Below, piece after piece: positions 1 through 9,111 of a DNA stretch of 64,000 bases (the stretch's first letter is position 1; every line of letters begins with the position of its first letter). This DNA is from Marinobacter sp. F3R11 (GTDB lineage Bacteria > Pseudomonadota > Gammaproteobacteria > Pseudomonadales > Oleiphilaceae): contig NZ_QOCH01000010.1 of assembly GCF_003318275.1 (NCBI RefSeq), forward strand, positions 124,001 to 188,000. The letters are read 5' to 3'. Both the position numbers and the translations under genes were made by a program. The notes below the pieces were generated by a model, which saw only the letters and a list, made by a program, of their open reading frames with translations, was not told the origin of the DNA and did no database searches.

Positions 1-1418
1 GAAACCCGGCCAAAGGAGTTGTTGAGTTTACGGGCTGTTTTTGCCAGGCCAAGCACACTCTCTTTCTGTTTTTTCTTACCTCTGAGTTCTCCGAGGTAAG
101 AGCGACCTTCCATTACTTTTTCGTACCCGATATAAACCGGCACAAAGACAATCGGTTTGCGGTGATCGCGCAGAAAACTGCGTACGGTCATGGAGAGCAT
201 GCCGGGGCGGGGCTGCAGCATCCGTCCGGTGCGGCTGCGACCGCCTTCTACAAAATACTCAACCGAGTAACCACGGGTGAACATAACATGCATGTACTCA
301 TTGAAAACCGTTGAGTAGAGCGGATTGTCACGGAAGCTCCGGCGCATGAAAAAAGCCCCGCCCCGGCGCAGGATTGAACCTACAATCGGCATGTTCAGGT
401 TGATGCCGGCGGCTATATGTGGAGGCATAAGGCCGTTTTTATAGAGCACATACGACAGCAGAAGATAGTCGATATGAGATCGGTGGCAGGGTACGTAAAC
501 CACAGCGCTGCTCTGAGCGCTCTCTTTCACCACTTTGATGTTGTTAACGGCAACACCTTTGTAGAGCCGGTTCCAAAGCCAGGCGAGCGCTACTTCGAAA
601 ACGCGGATGGTGACAACAGACATGCTTGCAGCGATTTCATCGGCATATTTGTAGGCTCGGGCACGGACTTTCTCTGGTGCTATACCTTCTTTTGCTGCGG
701 TTTCCCTGATAGCTTCTTTTACCGCCTGGGTTCTCAGTAACCCTTGCACGAGGGTTCTTCTGTGAGACAGGTCTGGCCCCAGAACCGCTTGTCGCACCTT
801 GCGGAAGTGGGTGCGCAGGATTCTGGCAAGCTTGCGATTGGCACGCTCTTCGTTGTCCCGATGCTCATCAATGACCTGTTTCAGTGACAGCGGTTTGTTG
901 AACTGTACATAGGTGTTACGCCCGTGCACCAGAATGATCAGGAACTTCTGGAGCCGGCCGGCAACGGACCAGGTATCAGATAGCAGCAGTTTTACCAGCG
1001 ATTTCTCTTTGTCCGGGGAGCGGCCCCAGAACAGGGATACGGGAACAATCTGAACATCCTCCTCCGGATTATCGAGCCCGTAGCGCACCAGAGCCTGGAA
1101 TTCAGCCGTAGGAACCGGCGTCTGCCTTCTGCGGAACAAGCCACCAACGCGCCGGTAGAGGAAGAAAAATGAGTGTGAAGGGCCGTTCTTGACGGGAAGT
1201 GTGGTGGTTGCTCCGGGCAGTTGTGCCCGTATCACTTCCTGCTCAAGTACCAGACGGCTGGATAGCGAGCTGTACGGCAGCACGTAACAAACCGGTTTTT
1301 CAGGAGACAATCCCAGAGCCTCGATGCTATTGCCGCTGACATCTGTCCGGACCCATAAAAATAGTATCTTCCGGAAAAAGGTCAGAATCAGGCTTCGAAT
1401 ACCCTGGTAAAGACGCAT
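1..1418 (-). CDS. plsB: Glycerol-3-phosphate 1-O-acyltransferase, 3' end outside window
   Basis: Membrane enzyme that acylates position 1 of sn-glycerol-3-phosphate, the first step of phospholipid synthesis. About 472 codons are visible, beginning MRLYQGIRSLILTFFRK. The acyltransferase block I motif HRSHID lies near residue 312. The glycerol-phosphate binding block FVEGGRSRTGR and the later block FVPVYIGYEK follow before the window edge. PlsB proteins are usually around 800 residues, so roughly 40% is missing beyond position 1. The long N-terminal region before the HX4D motif separates it from the shorter PlsC/PlsY types. It is transcribed divergently from nudC, with about 140 bases between the two starts. 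The family call is firm. Confidence 0.95.
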   Translation of the reverse strand, partial: MRLYQGIRSLILTFFRKILFLWVRTDVSGNSIEALGLSPEKPVCYVLPYSSLSSRLVLEQEVIRAQLPGATTTLPVKNGPSHSFFFLYRRVGGLFRRRQTPVPTAEFQALVRYGLDNPEEDVQIVPVSLFWGRSPDKEKSLVKLLLSDTWSVAGRLQKFLIILVHGRNTYVQFNKPLSLKQVIDEHRDNEERANRKLARILRTHFRKVRQAVLGPDLSHRRTLVQGLLRTQAVKEAIRETAAKEGIAPEKVRARAYKYADEIAASMSVVTIRVFEVALAWLWNRLYKGVAVNNIKVVKESAQSSAVVYVPCHRSHIDYLLLSYVLYKNGLMPPHIAAGINLNMPIVGSILRRGGAFFMRRSFRDNPLYSTVFNEYMHVMFTRGYSVEYFVEGGRSRTGRMLQPRPGMLSMTVRSFLRDHRKPIVFVPVYIGYEKVMEGRSYLGELRGKKKQKESVLGLAKTARKLNNSFGRV

Positions 1419-1557
1419 AAAATGTCACTCCGATGAAAAACAGGCGCCAAGTTTACTTGGTTGCGAACGGGCCGGAAAGTCACGGATGCATTCTTGATGC
1501 CCCTGGCTCTGTGATACATTTCAGTCTGGCACGTTTCTCACTAAGGTACCTTGGCAG

Positions 1558-2385
1558 ATGGCGACACCAACGATTCACTGGAGCCCCGGCTGGAGCACGC
1601 AGGCACCAGAGCAGGGGGACCTCGTGCTGGAGTTGTCCGGATCCGGTGTGCTCAAGCCGGCTGACGGCTGGCTGCGACCCCTGGAAAACATATCCGGGAA
1701 CCCCGGAGACGCAGAGTTTGTATCTCTGGGAAAAGTCGGCGGTCGTCCTGTTTTTGTGACGGAGGTTCCGGAATCTCTGGCTTCAGGCCGTGAACTCGTT
1801 ACCTTGCGCGATGCGCTTCTGACGATCAGTGATGCGCCGGCAGCTATGCTCAGTACTGGCTTTCAGGTGTGGCAGTGGTTTCAGGATCATAAGTACTGCG
1901 GGCGCTGTGGCGGTGGTACAGACTTCCATCCGCGGGAGCGGGCAAAGTGGTGCAGTAACTGCAACATTCCCTGGTATCCGCGGCTGGCACCCTGTGTGAT
2001 TGTAGTGATACGCCGGGAAGATCGATATCTTCTGGCAAAGTCGTCCAGGGTTAAGCGTCATTTTTACAGCCTGATAGCAGGCTTTGTAGAGCCTGGAGAA
2101 AGCCTGGAAGGTGCGGTTGCCAGAGAAGTGAAAGAGGAAACGGGGCTGGATGTAACCAATATCCGTTATCAGGGGTCTGAGCCCTGGCCATTTCCGCATC
2201 AGTTGATGGCAGGATTTTTTGCAGATTATGCCGGGGGCGAGTTGGTGTTGCAGGAGGATGAAATTGCAGACGCGGGCTGGTACTTACCTGAAAACAGACC
2301 CCCGGTCCCCCCCGAGACCACCATTTCCGGGCGCCTGATACGCGAAATGGAAAAGGTGCTTACGACTGGAGGTCTCGGGTCTTGA
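1558..2385 (+). CDS. nudC: NADH pyrophosphatase / NAD-cap RNA hydrolase, Nudix family
   Basis: Hydrolyses NADH to NMNH and AMP; NudC enzymes also remove NAD caps from RNA. The 275-residue protein has the expected order. A variable N-terminal domain comes first, then a four-cysteine zinc ribbon (CGRCGG followed by CSNCN). Next is the Nudix box GFVEPGESLEGAVAREVKEE. The NADH-specific signature after the box reads EPWPFPHQLM, close to the family SQPWPFP. The ATG at 1558 has only a weak upstream AAGG. The stop codon overlaps the TTG start of murI (TTGA), suggesting a two-gene transcript. Confidence 0.93.
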   Translation: MATPTIHWSPGWSTQAPEQGDLVLELSGSGVLKPADGWLRPLENISGNPGDAEFVSLGKVGGRPVFVTEVPESLASGRELVTLRDALLTISDAPAAMLSTGFQVWQWFQDHKYCGRCGGGTDFHPRERAKWCSNCNIPWYPRLAPCVIVVIRREDRYLLAKSSRVKRHFYSLIAGFVEPGESLEGAVAREVKEETGLDVTNIRYQGSEPWPFPHQLMAGFFADYAGGELVLQEDEIADAGWYLPENRPPVPPETTISGRLIREMEKVLTTGGLGS

Positions 2386-3224
2386 GTGAGACTGTTGTGC
2401 CCCGGATTCTTGTTTTTGACTCGGGTGTTGGCGGATTGAGCGTTGCTGCCCGTGTTCACGAAAAGCTGCCGGACGCTTCAATTATATATCTTGCGGATAA
2501 CGCAGCATTTCCATACGGTGGTCAGCCCGAATCTGTGGTAATCGAGCGTTGCTGCGCACTCATTGTGACTGCCCTTGAACAATTTCCTTGCGATGTTGTT
2601 GTCATAGCCTGCAATACTGCCAGTACCGTCGTTTTGCCAAGCTTGCGATCTCTGGTGGATGTCCCGGTGGTTGGAGTGGTACCTGCGGTGAAGCCGGCAG
2701 CTGCACAAACGTTGAATCACCGCATAGGCCTTCTGGCAACTCCAGCGACCGTGCGCAGGCTGTATCTTGATCAGCTGGTCCGGGAGTTTGCCACTGGGTG
2801 CCAGGTTGAGCGCGTTGGCCACCCCGGTCTTGTACAGTGGGCGGAAAACCTGGTGCGAGGCGTGTCCGTGCCGCAGGACGAGCTTGATGTGGCTGTTGCC
2901 AGTCTGCGTGATGCCGGAGTTGACACTGTTGTTCTCGGATGTACCCACTATCCGCTTTTGCTGGATAGTCTCAGGCAGAGTCTGCCCGACGTAAAGTTCT
3001 GGGTGGATTCCGGAGAGGCTATTGCCCGTCGTGTCAGTTCCCTGTTGGTGGAAGCAGGCCTGGCCGGGAAATCATCCGGGTGCGGCCACGCATCTGAGGT
3101 TGCCGCGTTGTTTTCAGGAAACGTCCCGGAGGGCATTGTTGATTTCATGATGACTCAGGGTTTGCCTCAGCCGGAGGCCAAAGGGAACTGGCCCGGAAGC
3201 TTGCCGGACAGGGGAGATATTTGA
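2382..3224 (+). CDS. murI: Glutamate racemase
   Basis: Interconverts L- and D-glutamate to supply D-Glu for peptidoglycan. The 280-residue product has the N-terminal VFDSGVGGLSV motif and both catalytic cysteine motifs, ACNTAST near residue 75 and GCTHYPLL near residue 185. The best start is TTG at 2382, inside the nudC stop codon, with a GGAGG about 10 bases upstream. An in-frame GTG at 2397 is an alternative. Downstream, 3225-3322 is a short convergent gap to the next minus-strand gene in which I see no clear hairpin. Confidence 0.95.
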   Translation: MSETVVPRILVFDSGVGGLSVAARVHEKLPDASIIYLADNAAFPYGGQPESVVIERCCALIVTALEQFPCDVVVIACNTASTVVLPSLRSLVDVPVVGVVPAVKPAAAQTLNHRIGLLATPATVRRLYLDQLVREFATGCQVERVGHPGLVQWAENLVRGVSVPQDELDVAVASLRDAGVDTVVLGCTHYPLLLDSLRQSLPDVKFWVDSGEAIARRVSSLLVEAGLAGKSSGCGHASEVAALFSGNVPEGIVDFMMTQGLPQPEAKGNWPGSLPDRGDI

Positions 3225-3322
3225 TTATTTCGGGGCAGTTACCTGAAGGCAGTGCATGACTTCGCAGGCGGGATTGCGCTTCAGGCCTGGAATCCAGGCG
3301 GCGATATATGGCGATGAGAGTG

Positions 3323-5500
3323 TTAACTGGAGACGGCAACGCAAGCCGGCTTTTGAACCAGTAGTTTGCTGATATCTTCTGCGGGTTGTGCCGGCCCATA
3401 GAAGAAACCCTGCACCTGATGGCAGCGGAGGGTGCGTAAGTACTCAAGCTGTTTCTCTGTCTCTACCCCCTCGGCAACAATTTCCAGTTTCAGGCCGTGC
3501 GCCATTGCAATAATGGCGTTCACAATGCAGACATCATCGACGCCGCTGTGAATCCCCTGAACAAATGACTGGTCTATTTTCAGGGTGTGGATGGGTAATC
3601 GGTGCAGATAGTTAAGTGACGAATAGCCTGTGCCAAAGTCATCAATGGCAATACGGACGCCCAGACCAGCCAGTTCGCGGAGCTTCTGGCTGATTTGTTC
3701 CAGGTCATTCATGATCACATTTTCAGTTATTTCAATTTCCAGATTGCCGGGAGGGAACTCGTTGCTTTTCACCCGTTCGATCAGGGTTTCTACAAATCTG
3801 GGATGCTCTACTTCAACCGGCGAGAGGTTGACCGCCAGGCGCAGATTCTGATGACCTGCCCGTATCCACTGGCCGACATCACGACAAGCCTGATCCAGAA
3901 CCTGCTCGCTCAAATGACTGATCAAATTGGTCTCTTCTGCGAGCCCCAGAAAGTCTCCGGGATAAAGTAAACCTCGTTCAGGGTGCTGCCAGCGCACAAG
4001 TGCTTCCAGCCCCAGGATCTGGTTTGTACCTGCACACACCTGGGGCTGGTAAAATACCCGTAGCTCATTCTTCTCGAGCGCCTGGCGCAGATCCCTTTCC
4101 AGGTGCAGGCGGTGTGTGCTGTCTACGCTCATGCTCTCGGAGAAGAAACTGTAGCTGTCTTTGCCCTTGGCTTTAACGTGATACATGGCAATATCAGCGT
4201 TCTGGATCAGTTGGTCCATGCTGTCGCCGGCATCCGGGTATATGGCGATTCCGATGCTGACGCCCACAAACACTTCATGCTCACCCAGCAGGAAGGGGGT
4301 CTTGAGGGTTTTGATGAGTTTTCTGGCAATCTGGCTGGCGTCTTCAGGGCTGCGAATTGAAGGTAGCAGCAAGGTGAACTCGTCACCACCAAAGCGTGAG
4401 AGCGTGTCGCCCTTGCGCAGGCAGCTTTCCAGGCGCTGGGTTACGGCTTGCAGCAGCCGGTCACCCATGGCGTGGCCAAGGGTGTCGTTAATAATCTTGA
4501 AACGGTCAAGATCAAGAAACATCACCGCCAGGGTCTGTTCCTCCCGGCGGGCATGAGTGATTGCAAGCTCCAGGCGGTCTTTGAACAGGGCCCGGTTGGG
4601 CAAGCGTGTGAGCAGGTCGTGATAAGCCTGGAAGTTAATAAACGCTTCAGCTTCCTTACGTTCGGTGACGTCCCTCGCGGTCCCGTAATAGCACGCGTTC
4701 TGGCCGCTTCCGCCACCCTGAGCACGGTGATTGTGGGTCCAGGTTTGAGGGTCGACCGGAAATGCAGTTACCTCAAAATGCCGCGTGGCCTGTCGGCTGC
4801 CGCGGGTTTTAAGGCGAACCTCCAGAGTGCGGGGGTTGTCTGCGCTGATATCCGGCGCATTGAATGCATAGATACCTCTGGCAACATCACGATCATCCAG
4901 AATGCATCGGAAATTCCGCCCGCAAAGTTCATTTGGTTTATAGCCCAGCATGCTTTCAACTTTGCTGTTAATAAAGCAGAAGCGACCATTAGCATCGAGC
5001 ATGAAAACGATATCGGGTGAACTGTTTACAATGTAGCGGTGCAGGGCCTCAGATTTTTCAAGGCGAACCTGTACGTCCTCATGGGCCTTGACGAGCATTT
5101 GCTTGCCAATGACGCGTTTTACCGTGGCAATCAATTCTTCCGGGTCAAAAGGCTTGCGAATATAATCCAGAGCTCCGCGCCGGAGTGCCCGGCTGACCGC
5201 AGTAAACGAGCTTTCTCCACTGATGACAATGATTCCGCATTCGGGTTGCTTGCGCCCAAGGTGCGTCATAACGGCAAAGCCATCGACCTCCGGCATGCGT
5301 AAATCCAGCATGGCGAAATCAAAGTCCCGGGTATCTATGAGTTCACAGGCGTGCTTTCCGCCATTGGCCTCAGTGACCTCGTAACCGCAGCTGCGAAGTA
5401 AGGAGGCCAGCGCGCTCACCAAACGTGGCTCGTCGTCCACCACCAGAATGCGCGCTGTAGCCTCTTGCGAGAAGTGCCCGTTGGTCTGTCCTGGTGCCAT
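3323..5500 (-). CDS. Response regulator with PAS, GGDEF and EAL domains
   Basis: Predicted cyclic-di-GMP enzyme of 725 residues. An N-terminal receiver domain (about 16-130) carries the phospho-acceptor region MLDLRMPEVDG. A PAS domain with a PAC-like tail follows (about 150-280). The GGDEF domain has an intact RFGGDEF, and the EAL domain has LEALVRW and IDDFGTGYSS. Both catalytic motifs look complete, so the protein could make or break c-di-GMP; the net activity cannot be read from sequence. It starts 19 bases after the HDOD-kinase gene stop, so the kinase is its probable phospho-donor. Confidence 0.9.
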   Translation of the reverse strand: MAPGQTNGHFSQEATARILVVDDEPRLVSALASLLRSCGYEVTEANGGKHACELIDTRDFDFAMLDLRMPEVDGFAVMTHLGRKQPECGIIVISGESSFTAVSRALRRGALDYIRKPFDPEELIATVKRVIGKQMLVKAHEDVQVRLEKSEALHRYIVNSSPDIVFMLDANGRFCFINSKVESMLGYKPNELCGRNFRCILDDRDVARGIYAFNAPDISADNPRTLEVRLKTRGSRQATRHFEVTAFPVDPQTWTHNHRAQGGGSGQNACYYGTARDVTERKEAEAFINFQAYHDLLTRLPNRALFKDRLELAITHARREEQTLAVMFLDLDRFKIINDTLGHAMGDRLLQAVTQRLESCLRKGDTLSRFGGDEFTLLLPSIRSPEDASQIARKLIKTLKTPFLLGEHEVFVGVSIGIAIYPDAGDSMDQLIQNADIAMYHVKAKGKDSYSFFSESMSVDSTHRLHLERDLRQALEKNELRVFYQPQVCAGTNQILGLEALVRWQHPERGLLYPGDFLGLAEETNLISHLSEQVLDQACRDVGQWIRAGHQNLRLAVNLSPVEVEHPRFVETLIERVKSNEFPPGNLEIEITENVIMNDLEQISQKLRELAGLGVRIAIDDFGTGYSSLNYLHRLPIHTLKIDQSFVQGIHSGVDDVCIVNAIIAMAHGLKLEIVAEGVETEKQLEYLRTLRCHQVQGFFYGPAQPAEDISKLLVQKPACVAVSS

Positions 5501-5519
5501 CTGTGTGTATCCGTTTATG

Positions 5520-7502
5520 TCAGTCGGATGTTTTTTTTACCTGGCTGGCCGCCGGCAGTAAAACCCGGAAAGTTGTGCCTTTCTGCCCGGTATGGCAGGC
5601 GATGATTCCCTCCATGTCATCAACAAGTTGCTTCACAATACTCAGGCCAATCCCGCTGTGGCCTTTTCCCTTTGTGGTTTCTCCCGGTGTAAACAGAGAT
5701 TCCCGTATAGCCTCGGGAATGCCTGTGCCGGTATCAGTAACTTCCATCTCTACCCAGTTGCGATGACCTTGCCACACTGGAGCTGATGTCTTTATCGTAA
5801 CTTCACCACCTGAATCTGGCAGGCTTTCGGCAGCGTTTCTGACCAGGTTGATCAATACCTGATGGATAGCCGACGAGTTAGCTATAACAGGTGTAGAAGC
5901 ATTACACATTAGCATATTAAATTGTAGGTTACTGTCGCTGAAAAGACTGGTTTCAAGTATCCGGGCGAGGCTTCGTATTTCAGTATTGAGGTCGAAGGTT
6001 TTTTCGCCGTAGTCTCCGCCGGTGTTATTGCTCATCTGCAATAAAAGGTTTGCCGCGCGGTCCAGTTCATCCCGCACCACATCCAGATCTTCCCTTGCAT
6101 CAGGGTCATCCAGCCGGTTTCGTAGCTGGTGGAGATACTGTCGGATTATGGTGAGAGGGTTGCTGATCTCATGCACCTGTTCGCGCAGTTTTTCTATGGC
6201 TATCTCGTGGTGTCTTTCTGCGCTTTCTTTTGTCGTCTCGAAGGCCGTGCTTTTTTCCATAAGAACAGTGGAAAGCTGATGCATAAACAGGCGTAAGAGT
6301 TCAGTGGTTGATTCCTGAGTGTTGCCATCGGTACCCAGCACAAACACACCGGGGCAGTGGTCGCCTGTGACTACCGGAATTGCAGTCAGAGAGCGGGTTC
6401 TCAGTAGCGACAGAATCTGGCGGTCGAGAACTGCTGGTGCCTGCTCGTTGAGATTGACAGGTTTTCTCGAGGCGAAGGCCTCTGTGAGTGCGCTGCCACC
6501 GGCCTTGGCGGTTACGGCCAGATGCGGGTACACCCCGGTAGTGCCGGAAAGCAGAACAAGGCTGCTGTCATCGTGTCCGAAATATAATGCGGGAAGCCCG
6601 GTAATCAGCGTCAGGCTGTCGACTGTCTCAGCAAGAATGGTGCTACTCTTGCCGGTAAGGTCGGCAAAGCCTATGGCTTGCCGGGCGATGGCATGGCGTA
6701 ATACGGCTTGCCGGAGTTCTTGCGACGCGGATTCGGCGCTGTAACTGTTGATAAGCGGTATTCCCAGCGAATCGGCCATCACGGACACGTCGTGGCTGAT
6801 CCGCCGATTGATTTCCCGGGTCAGCTCTTCACTGAGTCCGAACATGGTACCTGCAGCCGCAATGCCAGCGGAATCAGACAGTGCAAGGCGAGTAGAAAGA
6901 CTGATGACCTTGACCAGGTGAGCGGCATCCCTTAGCTCTGAAGGCAGGGCCTGCTGATAACGCATGGCGTCAGCTGCCAGAGGCCCCAGTCCCCATAAAG
7001 TAACCAGTTCGGCGGCAATGTCTGATTGCCGGTTCATATATTGTTGTCCGGCTTCCAGGTCCGGGTTTTTAATGGCAATGAGCTCACCGATGTTATGAAG
7101 CATGCCTAACATAAAGGCTTCGTCGGCTTCAGGATAACGCGTCAGGGTTGCAAGAGCTCTGGCGGTCAGGGCAGTGGTCAGCGCATGCCTCCAGAAATCC
7201 CGTAACTGTTGCCAGGCGCCGTCGCCCAGATCAAACATGACCTGGCGCAGCGCTGCAGTGAGTATCAATGTCTTGAATCGTTTGTTTCCAAGGCGCATCA
7301 AGGCCTGCTCTATTGAGCGAACGCCCGGCGCAGGGCCATACAGCGACGAGTTGGCTAACGCCAGGATCCGAACCACGAGCGCTGTATCCGACGCTATGAT
7401 TTCGCTGATCTCGCGATAGCTTTTGTCTTGGTTGCAGACCTCAAGCGCACGCAGTGTGACCTCCGGAAGACTTGGAAGTTGGAGGTCGGAAACTGTATTC
7501 AT
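5520..7502 (-). CDS. HDOD-domain sensor histidine kinase
   Basis: A 660-residue protein with an N-terminal HDOD domain (about 10-200), a central GAF-like segment (about 270-420) and a C-terminal histidine kinase. The kinase part has the H-box HEISNPLTII, the N-box NLVRNAAESL, the G1 box DTGTGIPE and the G2 box GHSGIGLSIV. There is no membrane segment, so it should sense a cytoplasmic signal. It is the first gene of an operon with the REC-PAS-GGDEF-EAL gene 19 bases downstream, making a cognate two-component pair likely. HDOD domains lack HD phosphodiesterase chemistry and act as signalling or scaffold modules. The ligand is unknown. Confidence 0.88.
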   Translation of the reverse strand: MNTVSDLQLPSLPEVTLRALEVCNQDKSYREISEIIASDTALVVRILALANSSLYGPAPGVRSIEQALMRLGNKRFKTLILTAALRQVMFDLGDGAWQQLRDFWRHALTTALTARALATLTRYPEADEAFMLGMLHNIGELIAIKNPDLEAGQQYMNRQSDIAAELVTLWGLGPLAADAMRYQQALPSELRDAAHLVKVISLSTRLALSDSAGIAAAGTMFGLSEELTREINRRISHDVSVMADSLGIPLINSYSAESASQELRQAVLRHAIARQAIGFADLTGKSSTILAETVDSLTLITGLPALYFGHDDSSLVLLSGTTGVYPHLAVTAKAGGSALTEAFASRKPVNLNEQAPAVLDRQILSLLRTRSLTAIPVVTGDHCPGVFVLGTDGNTQESTTELLRLFMHQLSTVLMEKSTAFETTKESAERHHEIAIEKLREQVHEISNPLTIIRQYLHQLRNRLDDPDAREDLDVVRDELDRAANLLLQMSNNTGGDYGEKTFDLNTEIRSLARILETSLFSDSNLQFNMLMCNASTPVIANSSAIHQVLINLVRNAAESLPDSGGEVTIKTSAPVWQGHRNWVEMEVTDTGTGIPEAIRESLFTPGETTKGKGHSGIGLSIVKQLVDDMEGIIACHTGQKGTTFRVLLPAASQVKKTSD

Positions 7503-7624
7503 AATTTTGCCTGCCGCGCGAGGAGAAAAGTTCCTGAAATTTCGTTAACTTTCCCGGGTACAGTGAAGGATCTTAGACAAAAACACGCGAATTTCAAACA
7601 ACTGCTGCTCTTTATTTGAACAGT

Positions 7625-7640
7625 GTGTTCACAGTAACAC
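7625..7640. promoter_or_regulatory. Inverted repeat in divergent intergenic region
   Basis: The repeat GTGTT-N6-AACAC lies in the 207-base gap between the HDOD kinase (minus) and the MinD-like gene (plus), about 70 bases before the latter's ATG. It could be a small operator. No regulator is assigned and a chance dyad of this length is quite possible. Confidence 0.2.
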
Positions 7641-7709
7641 GATATGTGTACAATTTTTACAGACTAAAGTGTCTTTTGTCGTCATTTCAAGGATGTAATA
7701 TCTCCCGTC

Positions 7710-9008
7710 ATGAGTGCTCAGGAACACCAAGAACACCGGGCGACCCCGCCCCGGACCATTGCGATAACTGGCGGTAAAGGAGGCGTAGGTAAAACATCAG
7801 TCGCCCTTAACCTGGCGCTTACACTGGCCCGCTACGAAAAGCGCGTGTTATTGCTGGATGGCGATACTGACCTTGCTAACGTCAGTATTATGTTGGGCCT
7901 TTACCCCGAGCGAACCCTGGCAAATGTTGTTGCTGGTGAGTGCAGTCTTGAGGACATACTCCTGGAGGCAGATTACGGCCTGCACATTGTTCCTGGTGCA
8001 TCCGGTGTTCAGGAATGTATGGAAATGGATCCCGAGGAGAGTTTTCGTATATTACGAGCCCTCTCAAGGCTTGAGAACCGGTATGACTACGTCATAACGG
8101 ATACTGCGGCAGGCCTTCAGCCTGCGGGTCTGCACATGATTGCGGCGGCTGAGCTGGCGTGTGTTGTTGTTACGCCAGACCCCGCCTCGCTTACGGATGC
8201 GTTTTCGCTGATTAAAGTTCTGAAGCGCCGGGGCTATCGCAGAACACCCAGTGTGCTGATTAATATGGCGCAGGGTGCAAGTCAGGCCCGCTCGGTTTTT
8301 CAGCGCCTCGATTCGGCAGCACGGCGCCATCTGCAATGTTCTCTTCATTACATGGGCGGTGTATGGCGTGATGAGACCCTGCGCCAGTCAGTCCTGCAGC
8401 AGCGGCCGGTTGCATTGTTGCCATCTTCAGATCCTTCTTGTCGCCAGTTCAGCACATTGGCAGACATGCTCGACGTACGTTTATCGCAATTGCCCGCCCG
8501 TAAAGCAGGCATTGCGGCCTACTGGCATTCAGTTTCAAAACGGCAACCCGGTCGCAGGTCCAGGACCGATTCATCTGCCACTCCCCGCGAACGCTGCCTG
8601 CAGGCTGTAGGTGAACTGGAGTCTGTAATCACCCGGATGCCGGAAAATGGGGAACTGCGCAGTGATGTGTTCAGCCGCTTGTTCGCACTGTTGGGGCAGT
8701 CGCCGGACAGTGGTACCGTTAAAATCATTCAGGCAGGACTTGATGCCATTGACTGGAGCCAGCTGGTTCCTCAAGAGCGTAAAAATCTGGCGACTCATCT
8801 TCGGCACCTTGCTGATGGGCTTTCGATATCATCGAATATCCGTGAGTACGAACAGAAACCTGAGCAGGATCCCCCGCAGCAAGCGCTCTCCCGGCCGTTT
8901 TATGATCGTGCCAGTTTCGGTGATCAGGAGGCTCTTGTAAGGGCGCTGAAGGAACAGTCTTCCGATATTCCCCTGGATCAGTTCCTTAAGTCGCTTGCCA
9001 ATAAATAA
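7710..9008 (+). CDS. MinD/FleN-like ParA-family ATPase with C-terminal extension
   Basis: Deviant Walker A ATPase of the MinD/ParA class. The motif GGKGGVGKTS sits near residue 23, LLLDGDTDLAN follows, and a TDTAAG switch region is near residue 130. The ATPase core occupies about the first 260 residues. The remaining 170 residues are an extra region that I do not recognise. FleN/FlhG proteins are usually around 270-300 residues, so at 432 this is a longer relative. There are no flagellar or chemotaxis genes nearby, so polar-number control of flagella is not supported by context. The upstream AAGGA is far from the ATG (about 17 bases). Confidence 0.75.
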   Translation: MSAQEHQEHRATPPRTIAITGGKGGVGKTSVALNLALTLARYEKRVLLLDGDTDLANVSIMLGLYPERTLANVVAGECSLEDILLEADYGLHIVPGASGVQECMEMDPEESFRILRALSRLENRYDYVITDTAAGLQPAGLHMIAAAELACVVVTPDPASLTDAFSLIKVLKRRGYRRTPSVLINMAQGASQARSVFQRLDSAARRHLQCSLHYMGGVWRDETLRQSVLQQRPVALLPSSDPSCRQFSTLADMLDVRLSQLPARKAGIAAYWHSVSKRQPGRRSRTDSSATPRERCLQAVGELESVITRMPENGELRSDVFSRLFALLGQSPDSGTVKIIQAGLDAIDWSQLVPQERKNLATHLRHLADGLSISSNIREYEQKPEQDPPQQALSRPFYDRASFGDQEALVRALKEQSSDIPLDQFLKSLANK

Positions 9009-9111
9009 AATTACGACACCAGAGAGTTTTCAATTTAGTTTGTAACTGCATTGACATAAAAATTGTGCAAGGATCAAGGAGTGTAAGAGGCCCGTAAAAG
9101 GAGTTTTCATC

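Noticed and set aside
4448..5020. A 190-codon plus-strand open frame
   Set aside because: Antisense to the PAS/GGDEF region of the response regulator; no motif, and no support as a gene.
9050..9078. TTGACA as a promoter for the fatty acyl-CoA reductase gene
   Set aside because: The -35 is perfect but at 16-18 bases spacing there is only ATCAAG/TCAAGG, which is not a credible -10.
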